From a bacterium (GTDB lineage: Bacteria; Armatimonadota; Fimbriimonadia; Fimbriimonadales; Fimbriimonadaceae), in assembly GCA_027483535.1 (NCBI GenBank), contig JAIXUN010000003.1, forward strand, positions 434,001 to 498,000: a DNA stretch of 64,000 bases, read 5' to 3'. A program made the position numbers and the translations under genes. The notes under the pieces were generated by a model that saw only the letters and a program-made list of their open reading frames with translations, made no database searches and was not told where the DNA came from. Shown in pieces: positions 33,598-41,805 of the stretch. Each line of letters begins with the position of its first letter. Positions within the stretch are counted from its first letter, which is position 1.

Positions 33598-34097
33598 GGG
33601 TTTTTCAATCCTCTTCGGAAAAGGTTGGGCTGCGATGGTCGTCGCGGCTCTGCCGTTCTTGAGCGTGTGTAAAAGGGTTCGAACCCAATTCCCCTCTTGG
33701 GAGGGGTGTCGCGAAGCGACGGGGTGGTTTCCGGATCCCCTCGCCCATCTGGGGGAGAGGGGGCAGGGGGTGAGGGGTCCGGTACCTCCACATGTTTGAA
33801 TGTTAAAGGGAAATGACCACCCCTCCCGGGAGGGGAATTTTGTCGGTCGGCGCTCTTCAGAATCCTTCGTTTTCTTCAGTTGTTAGGACCCCTCACCCGG
33901 TCCCGATTTTCGGGACCACCCTCTCCAGAAGCCTGTCCCGAGTATCGGGAAGGGGCGAGGGTTTTTGGAGGTGCGACTACCCCGGCCTCCCACCACTCTC
34001 TCCCGAAGCCTGTCCCGGAAATCGTCAAGGGGCGAGGGTTTGGATTTCAACCTTTGATTCCCGTTTGAAAGGTCCGGAGGACCGTCCAGACTGTTAG

Positions 34098-34277
34098 CCC
34101 AGACCGCTAGGTCTGGGTAGGTCAACCCCAATGATATAAGGTCCGGAGGACCGGCCAGATACTCCGGACACTTTGTTAACTGGAGGGCAAATCGTATTGC
34201 CAGGGCTCCGCCCTTCTGGCCTTAAATGAGAACCCCTAACCCAGGGTTGAAACCCTGGGCTGCGATGATGGTCGCGG
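34098..34277. repeat. ~180-bp composite repeat, unit 1
   Basis: Contains in order: CCCAGACCGCTAGGTCTGGG, CCCCAATGATATAAGGTCC, GGAGGACC, CCAGATACTCCGGACA, TTGCCAGGGCTCCGCCCTT, and GGGTTGAAACCCTGGGCTGC ending GATGGTCGCGG. Unit 2 repeats the same order. Confidence 0.88.
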
Positions 34278-34414
34278 CTCCGCCGCTTTTTGGAGTTGGT
34301 ATCGGGGAACAAAATTCATTCCCATCGGAGGAGGGGTGGTCCACCGTTCCTGTCGTGCTCACTTTAAAGCATCTGGCCGGTCCTCCGGACCTCTGGGCCA
34401 TAAACGGTCTCGTA

Positions 34415-34592
34415 CCCAGACCGCTAGGTCTGGGTACGAGACCCCAATGATATAAGGTCCGGAGGACCGTTCAGATACTCCGGACACCTTGTTAACAACA
34501 AGGCAAACCGTATTGCCAGGGCTCCGCCCTTTGGAGTCAAAAGACGGACCGTATCCCAACGTTGAAACCCTGGGCTGCGATGATGGTCGCGG
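34415..34592. repeat. ~180-bp composite repeat, unit 2
   Basis: Same order of sub-elements as unit 1 at 34098-34277, with small indels and substitutions; 137 bp separate the units. An inverted, partial relative lies at 49420-49600. Confidence 0.88.
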
Positions 34593-34794
34593 AGTTGTAG
34601 GTCTTTGATTCTGCCGACCACCCCGCCCTTCGGGCACCCCTCCCAGGAGGGGAATTTCATCCGTCGGGCCTCTTACAGGTTTCCCCTCGTTTTCAATTAT
34701 CGGACCCCTCACCCGGCCTTCGGCCACCCTCTCCCCCGGAGGGGCGAGGGTTTCCGATTCAATCCTGTTTTGAAAATGCAGTAGACCGATCCAC

Positions 34795-34832
34795 AAAAAA
34801 TCCCCCGTCCCGACCAAACGCGGGACGGGGGA
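34795..34832 (-). terminator. Rho-independent terminator of the Gfo/Idh gene
   Basis: On the minus strand TCCCCCGTCCCG pairs perfectly with CGGGACGGGGGA around an 8-nt loop and is followed by TTTTTT. It begins 9 bp after the stop of the oxidoreductase gene. Confidence 0.92.
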
Positions 34833-34841
34833 TCAACGACC

Positions 34842-35831
34842 TCAGCCCAAATCGGCGACCTTGACCGCAACGCCGCCAAGATCCATCGACTTCCACGCGG
34901 CTTCGGTCAGCCGAATAACGTCCAGACCCGACTCGAACGGCGACTCGCACGGAACGCCCTTCGTGATGCAATCAATGAAGTGAGCGTCGGGAGTGGTGCC
35001 GCCCTTCAGCTCTTCATACACAATCTTGTCCTGAGCCAGATTGCGAACCGTCAACTTGCCGTTGCGGACAAAGAAGCCCATCTTCTCGCACATGATCGTG
35101 ATGTCCTCGTGCCAGTTGGTGGCGTCGCCGATGATCGAGATCGTGCCGACCGCGCCGTTGCTGAACCGCAAGGTCAGCGCCGAGTCGATATCCACCGGGG
35201 TGCCGCGATTATCGCCGTAAGCCGAAACCGATTCGGCGGCGAGACCGGTCGACCAGAGCAGAATGTCCACAAAGTGCGATCCGGTGTCGTTGAGCTGACC
35301 ACCGCCCGAGAGTTCGGGGATCTGTCGCCAGGTGCCTGCCGTGCCCTTCTTCCACTCTTGGCAGTTCAGACCCGCCACGTACTGCACCGGACCCGCTTCG
35401 CCGCTCAAGATCGTCTCTCGAATCTTGCGAAACTCGGCTTGGAAGTGTCGCTGGTAGCTGACCATGCCGACCTTGCCCGCTTTGTCGCGAGCGGCGATCA
35501 CCTTATGAGCGTCGGCGACGGTGGTGACCATCGGCTTTTCCACGCAGGTGTGCAGGCCCGCACCGAGCGCATCCAGAATCTGGGTGACGTGCTGGGTGTG
35601 AGGGGTCATGATCATCACCGCGTCCAGGTTGCCCGCCGCGATGAGATCTTTGTAGTCGGAGAATTCGGCAGCATCGGCCGTGGCCGGGTGGGCGGCCTTC
35701 AGAGCGGAAATGTTATCCGCGCTGGGGTCGGCCATGGCGACGACCTTGGCTTCTTTGACTTTAAGGAGGTTGCCGGTTCGGTATCGGGCGAATCCGCCAA
35801 CACCGATAAGACCAATGCGCACTTGTTCCAT
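34842..35831 (-). CDS. Gfo/Idh/MocA-family NAD(P)-dependent sugar oxidoreductase
   Basis: A 329-residue dehydrogenase acting on a sugar, inositol or related cyclic polyol. The N-terminal Rossmann domain has IGLIGVGGFARYR near residue 7 and a DAVMIMTPHTQH segment near 70. The family EKP motif is HTCVEKPMVTT near 94, supplying the catalytic Lys. The C-terminal sheet domain includes GGGQLNDTGSHFVDILLW near 178 with the Asp-x-x-x-His pair expected in the active site. TAAACT ends 7 nt before the ATG, which predicts a leaderless mRNA. It is a single-gene unit with a strong terminator. Substrate not readable. Confidence 0.87.
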   Translation of the reverse strand: MEQVRIGLIGVGGFARYRTGNLLKVKEAKVVAMADPSADNISALKAAHPATADAAEFSDYKDLIAAGNLDAVMIMTPHTQHVTQILDALGAGLHTCVEKPMVTTVADAHKVIAARDKAGKVGMVSYQRHFQAEFRKIRETILSGEAGPVQYVAGLNCQEWKKGTAGTWRQIPELSGGGQLNDTGSHFVDILLWSTGLAAESVSAYGDNRGTPVDIDSALTLRFSNGAVGTISIIGDATNWHEDITIMCEKMGFFVRNGKLTVRNLAQDKIVYEELKGGTTPDAHFIDCITKGVPCESPFESGLDVIRLTEAAWKSMDLGGVAVKVADLG

Positions 35832-35955
35832 CGCGGGCAGTTTAGACCCTTGCTCAAAGGAATAACACCGTTTTTAGCAGAATCCTGACAATCAGATTAA
35901 GCGATACATCTCATCCGGTGGTTTCTCTATCAAATCAGGCTTCTGAACCCGGCAA

Positions 35956-36807
35956 TTAAAGCGGGGAATGCTCAAAAGTTTGCACTTCGTCCACTCGAAC
36001 GATGAGCACGGTGACGTTGTCCGTTCCGCCCCCCAGCAAGGCTTGGGAGATAAGGGTCCAAGCGGCCTTGGCAGGATCCAAATCGCGCAGAGCTTCGGCA
36101 ATCGCAACGTCCGGAACGTGGTTGATCAGTCCATCGCTGCAAAGCAGGAAGCGATCTCCGGTTTGGAGATCGAGGGTGAAAATGTCGGGCTGAACGGTGT
36201 CTTCAGCGCCAATGGCCCGCACGAGGACGTTCTTTTGCGGATGCCGTTCGGCTTGTTCGCGAGGGAGAACCCCCAATCGCACCAACTCTTCCACGTAGGT
36301 GTGATCGGTGGTGATCTGTTCAAGCACCTCGTTACGGAATCGGTACACGCGGCTGTCGCCCACCTGCACCACTTTCGCCTCGCCCTGACGAAGCACCAAT
36401 CCGCTCAGCGTGGTGCCCATGCCTCGACGCTGGGGGTTGGAAACGCCTACCAGGTTCACCAGACGGTTGGCGGCGACCACCGACTCGCGTAAGGCGGAAT
36501 CTGCGTCCAGGGTCGGGTGGTTAAGGTAGGTGTCGATGAAGCACTTACAGGAGAGTTCGCTGGCGATCTGCCCGGCGGCGTGACCACCCATGCCGTCGCA
36601 GACAAGGAAGATTTGACCCTTGGTGGCGAGAACCGATTCTTCTTCCGAAATGTAGAACTCGAACTTGTCTTCGTTGTTCTCTCTAATCCGACCAAGGTCG
36701 GTTTTGGCGGCAACCGTCACCTTCGCAACCGCTCGCAGCGGTTCGGATACGGCCAAATCCTGGGCCGCGTATTCGGCGGTGATGTCGTCCATCGTGGTTC
36801 GAGTCAT
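35956..36807 (-). CDS. PP2C-type (PPM) serine/threonine phosphatase
   Basis: A 283-residue metal-dependent protein phosphatase. The catalytic domain begins with KTDLGRIRENNEDKFEFY near residue 34, then FLVCDGMGGHAAG with the metal-binding Asp-Gly near 70, MGTTLSGLVLR near 130, VQVGDSRVYRF near 146 and FLLCSDGL near 213, with GGGTDNVTVLIVRV near 258 closing the metal site. No regulatory domain is attached, so it is the PrpC/Stp type. It lies 24 bp behind the cryptochrome gene with AGAGGTAG before its ATG. No Ser/Thr kinase gene is present nearby. Confidence 0.9.
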   Translation of the reverse strand: MTRTTMDDITAEYAAQDLAVSEPLRAVAKVTVAAKTDLGRIRENNEDKFEFYISEEESVLATKGQIFLVCDGMGGHAAGQIASELSCKCFIDTYLNHPTLDADSALRESVVAANRLVNLVGVSNPQRRGMGTTLSGLVLRQGEAKVVQVGDSRVYRFRNEVLEQITTDHTYVEELVRLGVLPREQAERHPQKNVLVRAIGAEDTVQPDIFTLDLQTGDRFLLCSDGLINHVPDVAIAEALRDLDPAKAAWTLISQALLGGGTDNVTVLIVRVDEVQTFEHSPL

Positions 36808-36830
36808 GCTACCTCTGTCGTTCGCAATCT

Positions 36831-38378
36831 CTACCGTCGCCTTCTGTTCCTTGAGTGGGAATCGTGGCGATCGCGCGAGCGTTCCGAACCCCCTGACGCG
36901 CCAACCCCGGCGGCACGTTCGTACCGTTGGCGATTTTCTTTGGCGGATAGGTCGAAAGCAACGATGGGTTGGGGATAGCCCACCTTCTCGCGAACGGAAA
37001 CGGGCGGGTTGTACCGCTGAGCAACGGGGACGGATCGAAGGCTTGGAATCCAGTAGGCGGCAAACTCGGCTTTGGGGTCGTATTGAGAGGCCTGCCGCTC
37101 CAGGTTGAAGAGCCGAAACTCCCGACCATCGTGCCCCACGCCTGCTTGATACATCCAGTTGCCCCAGTTCGCAGCGGGTTCGTAGTCGATGAGGGCGGAT
37201 TCAAAGGTCGCGGCGCCGAGTCGCCAGTCAAGACCCAGATTCTTCGTAAAGAACGAAGCAAGGTTCTGGCGGGTTCGGTTCGAGGTGTATCCCGTCGCGT
37301 CCAGTTCTCGCAGAGCGGCATCGATCAACGGGTAACCCGTTTCGCCCTTGAGCCAAGCGCTCAGCAGATCGTCGTCCTCAGTCCATGGCACCGAGACTCG
37401 CTGGATGCCGCCGACTTTGAAAAACGACTCCTTCCATTTCCGAATCTGGAAGAGGAAGAAGTCTCGCCAAAGAAGCTCGAAGATGAGCCAGTAGGTGGAA
37501 TCGTTGGCGACCCGCTCCCGCTCGTACCGCTTCACTTCCCAATAGATTTGTCGCGGAGAAAGGGATCCGAGGGCAAGCCAAGGGCTGAACTTGCTGGAAT
37601 CGTCTTCCAACAACATCCCGTTACGGGTCTCTTTGTATACGCGCAGCCGATCTTGGTCCCACAGATAGTGCTTCAGGCGGGCGAGCGCGGCGGATTCTCC
37701 CCCCTCGAACCGATTTTTGCCCGTTGGGTTGGTGGCTCCGGTGGCTAACTTCAGTTGAGGAGTCTCTAACTTGGCTTGTAGTTCCTCCAACGACGGAAGG
37801 GGATAATTCGGGCCCTTCCAAGGAGCGGCAGAGGGCTTGGGTCCGGGGAGGCAATCTCTAATCACGAGCCGCGATTCCACCTGCTTGCGGAACGTGGTGA
37901 ACAAGTCCGGCGCGGATTCGGCGGCGAATGGGAGTTCTTGGGGATGTACCAGGGGGAACCCGTCCGCGCGGAAACTCTTCGCGCCGAGTTTTCGACAAAT
38001 GCGCTCCACTTTGTCGTCTTCGGCGAGTTCCTCAGTGCCGTATTCCCGCTGTCGCCCGACCCAAAAAATGGCATTTTCAGCGCTCAGTTTTTCTAGAGTC
38101 TCGGCAGGCGAGTCGAAAGAAAGGTGGAACCCTATCCCCAGTTTTGCTAGTTTTTGGCGAAGATCTTCGAGCGATTGCAGAAGAAATCGGAGTTTCGAAG
38201 GACCCGTTTTGCTAAATCCGAACCGATCCAGACCTCGCAATCTTGGGCAAAGGCAAAACACTGCCAAGACGGGTTTTCCGGTTCGAATCGCGGCGATCAG
38301 GGTCTCGTTGTCATGAACGCGCAGATCGTTTCTCAGCCACCAAACAGAGATGCCTTGGTTCAATTCGCCCGTTTCCAC
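36831..38378 (-). CDS. DASH-type cryptochrome / photolyase
   Basis: A flavin-dependent light enzyme, most likely a DASH cryptochrome that repairs cyclobutane dimers in single-stranded DNA. The N-terminal alpha/beta domain starts with VWWLRNDLRVHDNE near residue 12. The FAD-binding half carries ETRNGMLLEDDSSKFSPWLA near 263, ELLWRDFFLFQ near 310, TGYTSNRTRQNLASF near 365 and DYEPAANWGNWMYQAGVG near 400. The TSNRxRQN and N-W-x-x-W-Q-x-x-x-G pattern is that of DASH proteins. The C-terminus ends in an Arg/Ser-rich tail. Start is GTG. The PP2C gene follows in the same direction. Confidence 0.88.
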   Translation of the reverse strand: METGELNQGISVWWLRNDLRVHDNETLIAAIRTGKPVLAVFCLCPRLRGLDRFGFSKTGPSKLRFLLQSLEDLRQKLAKLGIGFHLSFDSPAETLEKLSAENAIFWVGRQREYGTEELAEDDKVERICRKLGAKSFRADGFPLVHPQELPFAAESAPDLFTTFRKQVESRLVIRDCLPGPKPSAAPWKGPNYPLPSLEELQAKLETPQLKLATGATNPTGKNRFEGGESAALARLKHYLWDQDRLRVYKETRNGMLLEDDSSKFSPWLALGSLSPRQIYWEVKRYERERVANDSTYWLIFELLWRDFFLFQIRKWKESFFKVGGIQRVSVPWTEDDDLLSAWLKGETGYPLIDAALRELDATGYTSNRTRQNLASFFTKNLGLDWRLGAATFESALIDYEPAANWGNWMYQAGVGHDGREFRLFNLERQASQYDPKAEFAAYWIPSLRSVPVAQRYNPPVSVREKVGYPQPIVAFDLSAKENRQRYERAAGVGASGGSERSRDRHDSHSRNRRRR

Positions 38379-38486
38379 AAGGCATTGCTACGAGATTTCA
38401 AGATCGCGAGTCACCGTTCGGAAACAAGAACCTGTTGGGATTCTGGAACGTCTTTTTAAGTAGGAAAGGTTTAGACTGGAGTCGCC

Positions 38487-38918
38487 ATGGCCAAGTCCTT
38501 GAATGATTTTGTTGCGGAAGCTTTACAGACCGTTAGCGAAATTACGCCTGAGGATATGGCACAGAACTTGTTCAACTCCTCCGTGTTGATTCTCGACGTG
38601 AGAGAGCCTGACGAGTTTGCAGCAGGGCATCTACCGGGAGCGATCAACGTCCCCAGAGGGTTTCTGGAAGTGAAAGCGGATCTTGAACACCACAAGCGCG
38701 ATGAGCGGCTGGCTAATCGCGACCAGTCGATAGCCTGCTACTGTGGTGGAGGGTTCCGTAGCGCACTGGCGGCGAAGACGTTGCAGGAGATGGGCTTTAG
38801 CAACGTCACTAGCATGGCAGGTGGCTGGACGGCTTGGATCGAGAGGTCTATGCCCGTTGAGCGACCAAACGCCTCGGGGGAAAACAACGAAAGCTTAGTT
38901 GGATTCTCTTCGCCATGA
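38487..38918 (+). CDS. Single-domain rhodanese-like sulfurtransferase
   Basis: A 143-residue cytoplasmic rhodanese-fold protein that would carry sulfur as a persulfide. LILDVREPDEFAAGHLPGAINVP near 34-56 is the first signature in two parts, and the active-site loop is ACYCGGGFRSA near 88, with the Cys followed by a GGGxRS loop. GFSNVTSMAGGWTAW is the usual C-terminal signature. The sulfur acceptor is unknown. Its stop overlaps the ATG of the next gene (ATGA), so the pair is translationally coupled. Confidence 0.9.
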   Translation: MAKSLNDFVAEALQTVSEITPEDMAQNLFNSSVLILDVREPDEFAAGHLPGAINVPRGFLEVKADLEHHKRDERLANRDQSIACYCGGGFRSALAAKTLQEMGFSNVTSMAGGWTAWIERSMPVERPNASGENNESLVGFSSP

Positions 38919-39697
38919 CCTCTCCCCGTTCTTCCACCGTTAGAAACGACCGTCGCTTCCCCAATGGGTCACGAGCGGCGCTTTCTCTGCTGTATTCCGG
39001 AGGCTTACCGGAGCACGCTGAGATGGCAACGGGCATTCTGCGTGACCTTAGCCTTCGCGCCACCTTCGCCATCGATCCGGCGGAAGTTGTGCTGCAAGTT
39101 CCGCAATGGCGAGACGTTTTCTACTTTGGCCACGAGGCCATGAACGGCTCCTTGGCCGGGTACGCCTCGGAAGAAGGGCTCACAAACTGGACGCGGCTGG
39201 CAGTGGAGCACGAACTTCACCTCGCCAACAAGTTCATTCGAGAGGAGCTCGACACCACCGCGAAGGGTGTCTGGGTTCCCAGCGATCGTCCCCACGATGC
39301 TCAGGGCAGCTACGAACCCCTGCTCTCAAAGACTTTTGATTACGCGGTTACGCCCGTCGAGGGCGTGAACATGGTTCGCACGCCGCGAACCCAACTCCGG
39401 TCTTCAGAACTGCTGGAGTACCCAATCTCCACCATTCGCGACCTTCAGAACACGCGCTCGCTTCGGTGGACCATCATTCGCATCGATGGGTTGTTCACGG
39501 GCACCGGAAATCAACGCATCCTTGCGCACCGACTTTTGATCGAGGCGATCGCTCGCAATCGCAGCAACATCTGGGTCGCACCGGTGGGCGAAGTTTGGGA
39601 AGCAATGAAGGCGGCTCGCTTGCAGACGGTCGCCGATGCGGCGGTCGAGCAGATGATGCGGGGCATGGTCGCTGGGATCAAACCCGAACTCCACTAG
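38915..39697 (+). CDS. Degenerate polysaccharide-deacetylase-like (NodB fold) protein
   Basis: A 260-residue protein that looks like a NodB-type deacetylase without its metal site. RAALSLLYSGGLPEHAEMAT near residue 20 aligns with the family motif where TFDDG holds the catalytic Asp pair; here Leu-Tyr-Ser-Gly-Gly replaces it. LSLRATFAID near 48 and NIWVAPVGEVWEAMKAAR near 214 are retained family features. The His-x-x-x-His zinc motif is not evident. No signal peptide is seen, so it is probably cytoplasmic. It is coupled to the rhodanese gene. Role unknown; a carbohydrate-binding or regulatory role is only a guess. Confidence 0.65.
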   Translation: MTSPRSSTVRNDRRFPNGSRAALSLLYSGGLPEHAEMATGILRDLSLRATFAIDPAEVVLQVPQWRDVFYFGHEAMNGSLAGYASEEGLTNWTRLAVEHELHLANKFIREELDTTAKGVWVPSDRPHDAQGSYEPLLSKTFDYAVTPVEGVNMVRTPRTQLRSSELLEYPISTIRDLQNTRSLRWTIIRIDGLFTGTGNQRILAHRLLIEAIARNRSNIWVAPVGEVWEAMKAARLQTVADAAVEQMMRGMVAGIKPELH

Positions 39698-39795
39698 GTG
39701 GGAATTGTTCTCAATCCTGAAAGTAATTATTTTTGGGTTGTGATCTTTGCTGCTCCCCATGCGTAAACTTCGGTTGACCTTGGTCACCGGAGCCC

Positions 39796-41796
39796 ATGCA
39801 CGTGAGCAATCGACCTATCACCATCGAAGACCTTGAGCGGTTTCAGCTCGTTTCCGACCCACAGCCGCATCCTGGCGACGGATCGATCCTTTTCTCGCTC
39901 AAGCGACAAGAGCCGAAAAACAAAGCGATCACTCAGTTGCACCTCATCGATCGCAACAAAACCATTCGGCAACTGACACAGGGTGAGAAATCGGCATCAG
40001 GTGGACGTTGGTCGCCGAACGGTTCGACCATCGCCTTTGTCTCCACGCGAACGGGTGGCGCTTCCCAAATCCATCTTCTCCCTTCCGTCGGAGAAGCCTA
40101 TGCGTTGACGCAACTGGCTGAGGGATCGATTTCTGGGCTGCAGTGGTCGCCAGATGGCAAGACCATCGCCTTCCTGTATCGAGCGACCGACCCGAATTTC
40201 ACGGAGGCGGCCAAGAAGCATCGAGAAGAGAACGGGCTTTCCGACCCTCCCAAAGAGATCGACGACATCTGGTATCGCCTCGACGGTGACGGATATTTCT
40301 TGAGCGCCCGCTACGAGCTTTGGGTCGTCGAAGTCGATTCCAAGGTCGCTCGCAAGTTGTACGCGGCATCTCCAACCGGAGACTATGCCTTCTCCTGGCA
40401 TCCTGATAGTTCGAAGTTAGTCGTTTCGCACACGGCGAACGCCCGGCCGATGGCCGAAGCCCCCAACGATCAGATTTACATCGTTGGAATGGATGGTTCG
40501 GTGAAGCAGTTGCCCGGACTACCGAAAGGTGAAAAGAGCGCCCCGAAATTCTCGCCGAGCGGCAACCTCATTTCTTACGCCGGAGACACGTCGGAAGACG
40601 ATCCGTGGGGGACTCGAAACACCAAGATGTATATCGTCTCCGCCGAGGGAGGCGAGCCGAAAGATATCTTGGGTCATACGGATTACGACCTGAACGTTGC
40701 CACTCTGAGCGACACAAAGGAAGCGGCGTACGGCGCGGCTTACGAGTGGCTTTCCGAGACAGAACTGCTCGTGCAGATCGGATGGAAGGGCGAACAACAG
40801 CTTGCCAAGCTTTCGCTGGACGGCGATGTTTCGTTTGTGACGGAAGGGAAGCATTCGGTGACGCTCGGCGGCCTTACGGCAGACAAGCGAACGGTCGGCG
40901 TGGTTCATGGTCACCCGGGGATGGTCCCGGAGCTTGGCAAGTTGGTTCTTGGCGAGGGGCTCGAAACGCTCACCTCGTTCAACGCGTCATGGCATGCGGA
41001 GGTTGAGGTTCGCCTCCCCGAAGAGCATTGGGTGAAAACCCCAGATGGCACCGACCTTCATTTCTGGGTGATCACACCCGTCGGGTTCGACTCATCGAAG
41101 CAGTATCCGGCGGTGCTGGAAATTCACGGGGGTCCGCACACCCAATACGGTTGGACCTTCTTCCACGAGTTCCAAGTGCTCGCCGCCCAGGGCTACGTGG
41201 TGGTTTACAGCAATCCGCGCGGATCGAAGGGTTACGGAGAGGCTCATTGCGCGGCAATCGCCGGAGACTGGGGCAACAAAGACTGGATCGACGTGCAGGT
41301 GGTTCGCGATTGGATGAAGGCTTGTTCTTTCATCGACGAGAAGCGCATGGGCGTGATGGGCGGTTCGTATGGCGGCTACATGACCAACTGGGTGATCGGG
41401 AACTGCCACGACTTTGCGGGTGCGATCACCGATCGATGCGTTTCGAACATGGTCTCCATGGCGGGGAACAGCGACTTCCCGTTCAACAAGGACGGCTACT
41501 TCAAGGGGATCGCCTGGGGCGATCATGAGGACATTAAGGAGTTGTGGCGACAGTCGCCGATTGCCTACTTCAAGAACGTGAAGACCCCAACGCTGGTCAT
41601 TCATAGCGAAGGCGATCTGCGCTGCAACGTCGAACAGGGCGAGCAGGTTTTCACCGCTCTTCAGCAAGAAGGCGTCCCGTCACGATTCGTTCGGTATCCG
41701 TTCTCGACCAGCCACGGTATGTCTCGATCCGGTCCGGCCGATCTGCGGAAGCACCGCCTGAACGAGATCGTTTCCTGGTGGAAGAAGTACCTTTAA
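39796..41796 (+). CDS. S9-family peptidase (acylaminoacyl/dipeptidyl peptidase-like)
   Basis: A 666-residue serine peptidase with an N-terminal seven-bladed beta-propeller (about 1-400; repeated WSPNGSTIAFVS, WSPDGKTIAFLY and FSPSGNLISYAG motifs) and a C-terminal alpha/beta hydrolase domain. The nucleophile lies in MGGSYGGYM near residue 522, the acid in VIHSEGDLRCN near 602, and the His in FSTSHGMSRSG near 637. YPAVLEIHGGPHTQYG forms the oxyanion region. This is the S9C type that removes acylated or short peptides. No signal peptide is visible, so a cytoplasmic role in peptide turnover is likely. Confidence 0.9.
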   Translation: MHVSNRPITIEDLERFQLVSDPQPHPGDGSILFSLKRQEPKNKAITQLHLIDRNKTIRQLTQGEKSASGGRWSPNGSTIAFVSTRTGGASQIHLLPSVGEAYALTQLAEGSISGLQWSPDGKTIAFLYRATDPNFTEAAKKHREENGLSDPPKEIDDIWYRLDGDGYFLSARYELWVVEVDSKVARKLYAASPTGDYAFSWHPDSSKLVVSHTANARPMAEAPNDQIYIVGMDGSVKQLPGLPKGEKSAPKFSPSGNLISYAGDTSEDDPWGTRNTKMYIVSAEGGEPKDILGHTDYDLNVATLSDTKEAAYGAAYEWLSETELLVQIGWKGEQQLAKLSLDGDVSFVTEGKHSVTLGGLTADKRTVGVVHGHPGMVPELGKLVLGEGLETLTSFNASWHAEVEVRLPEEHWVKTPDGTDLHFWVITPVGFDSSKQYPAVLEIHGGPHTQYGWTFFHEFQVLAAQGYVVVYSNPRGSKGYGEAHCAAIAGDWGNKDWIDVQVVRDWMKACSFIDEKRMGVMGGSYGGYMTNWVIGNCHDFAGAITDRCVSNMVSMAGNSDFPFNKDGYFKGIAWGDHEDIKELWRQSPIAYFKNVKTPTLVIHSEGDLRCNVEQGEQVFTALQQEGVPSRFVRYPFSTSHGMSRSGPADLRKHRLNEIVSWWKKYL

Positions 41797-41805
41797 GTCG
41801 CTGCT

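Larger units (their letters stand above)
33598..34790. repeat. Gene-free block of dispersed palindromic repeats
   Basis: About 1.2 kb without a credible gene. It is built of short palindromes in varied order: GGTCCGGAGGACC, CCAGACCGCTAGGTCTGG, CCAGGGTTGAAACCCTGG, GCGGCTCCGCCGC, and several versions of a CCCCTCACCC...CCTCTCC...GAGGGGCGAGG element with inner hairpins. The ORFs that cross it have abnormal Pro/Arg/Ser composition and arise from the repeats. The block looks like a REP/BIME-type cluster. Transcripts from both sides would form strong hairpins here. Confidence 0.85.

Noticed and set aside
33560-34097. ORFs across the repeat block
   Set aside because: They consist of translated palindromes (runs of Pro, Arg, Ser), differ between repeat copies, and lack starts with ribosome sites.
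34098-34592. Repeated ~180-bp units considered as a CRISPR array
   Set aside because: Only two large units of mixed palindromes; no regular short repeats with unique spacers and no cas genes anywhere in the window. The 16-bp repeats at 54301 have no spacers either.
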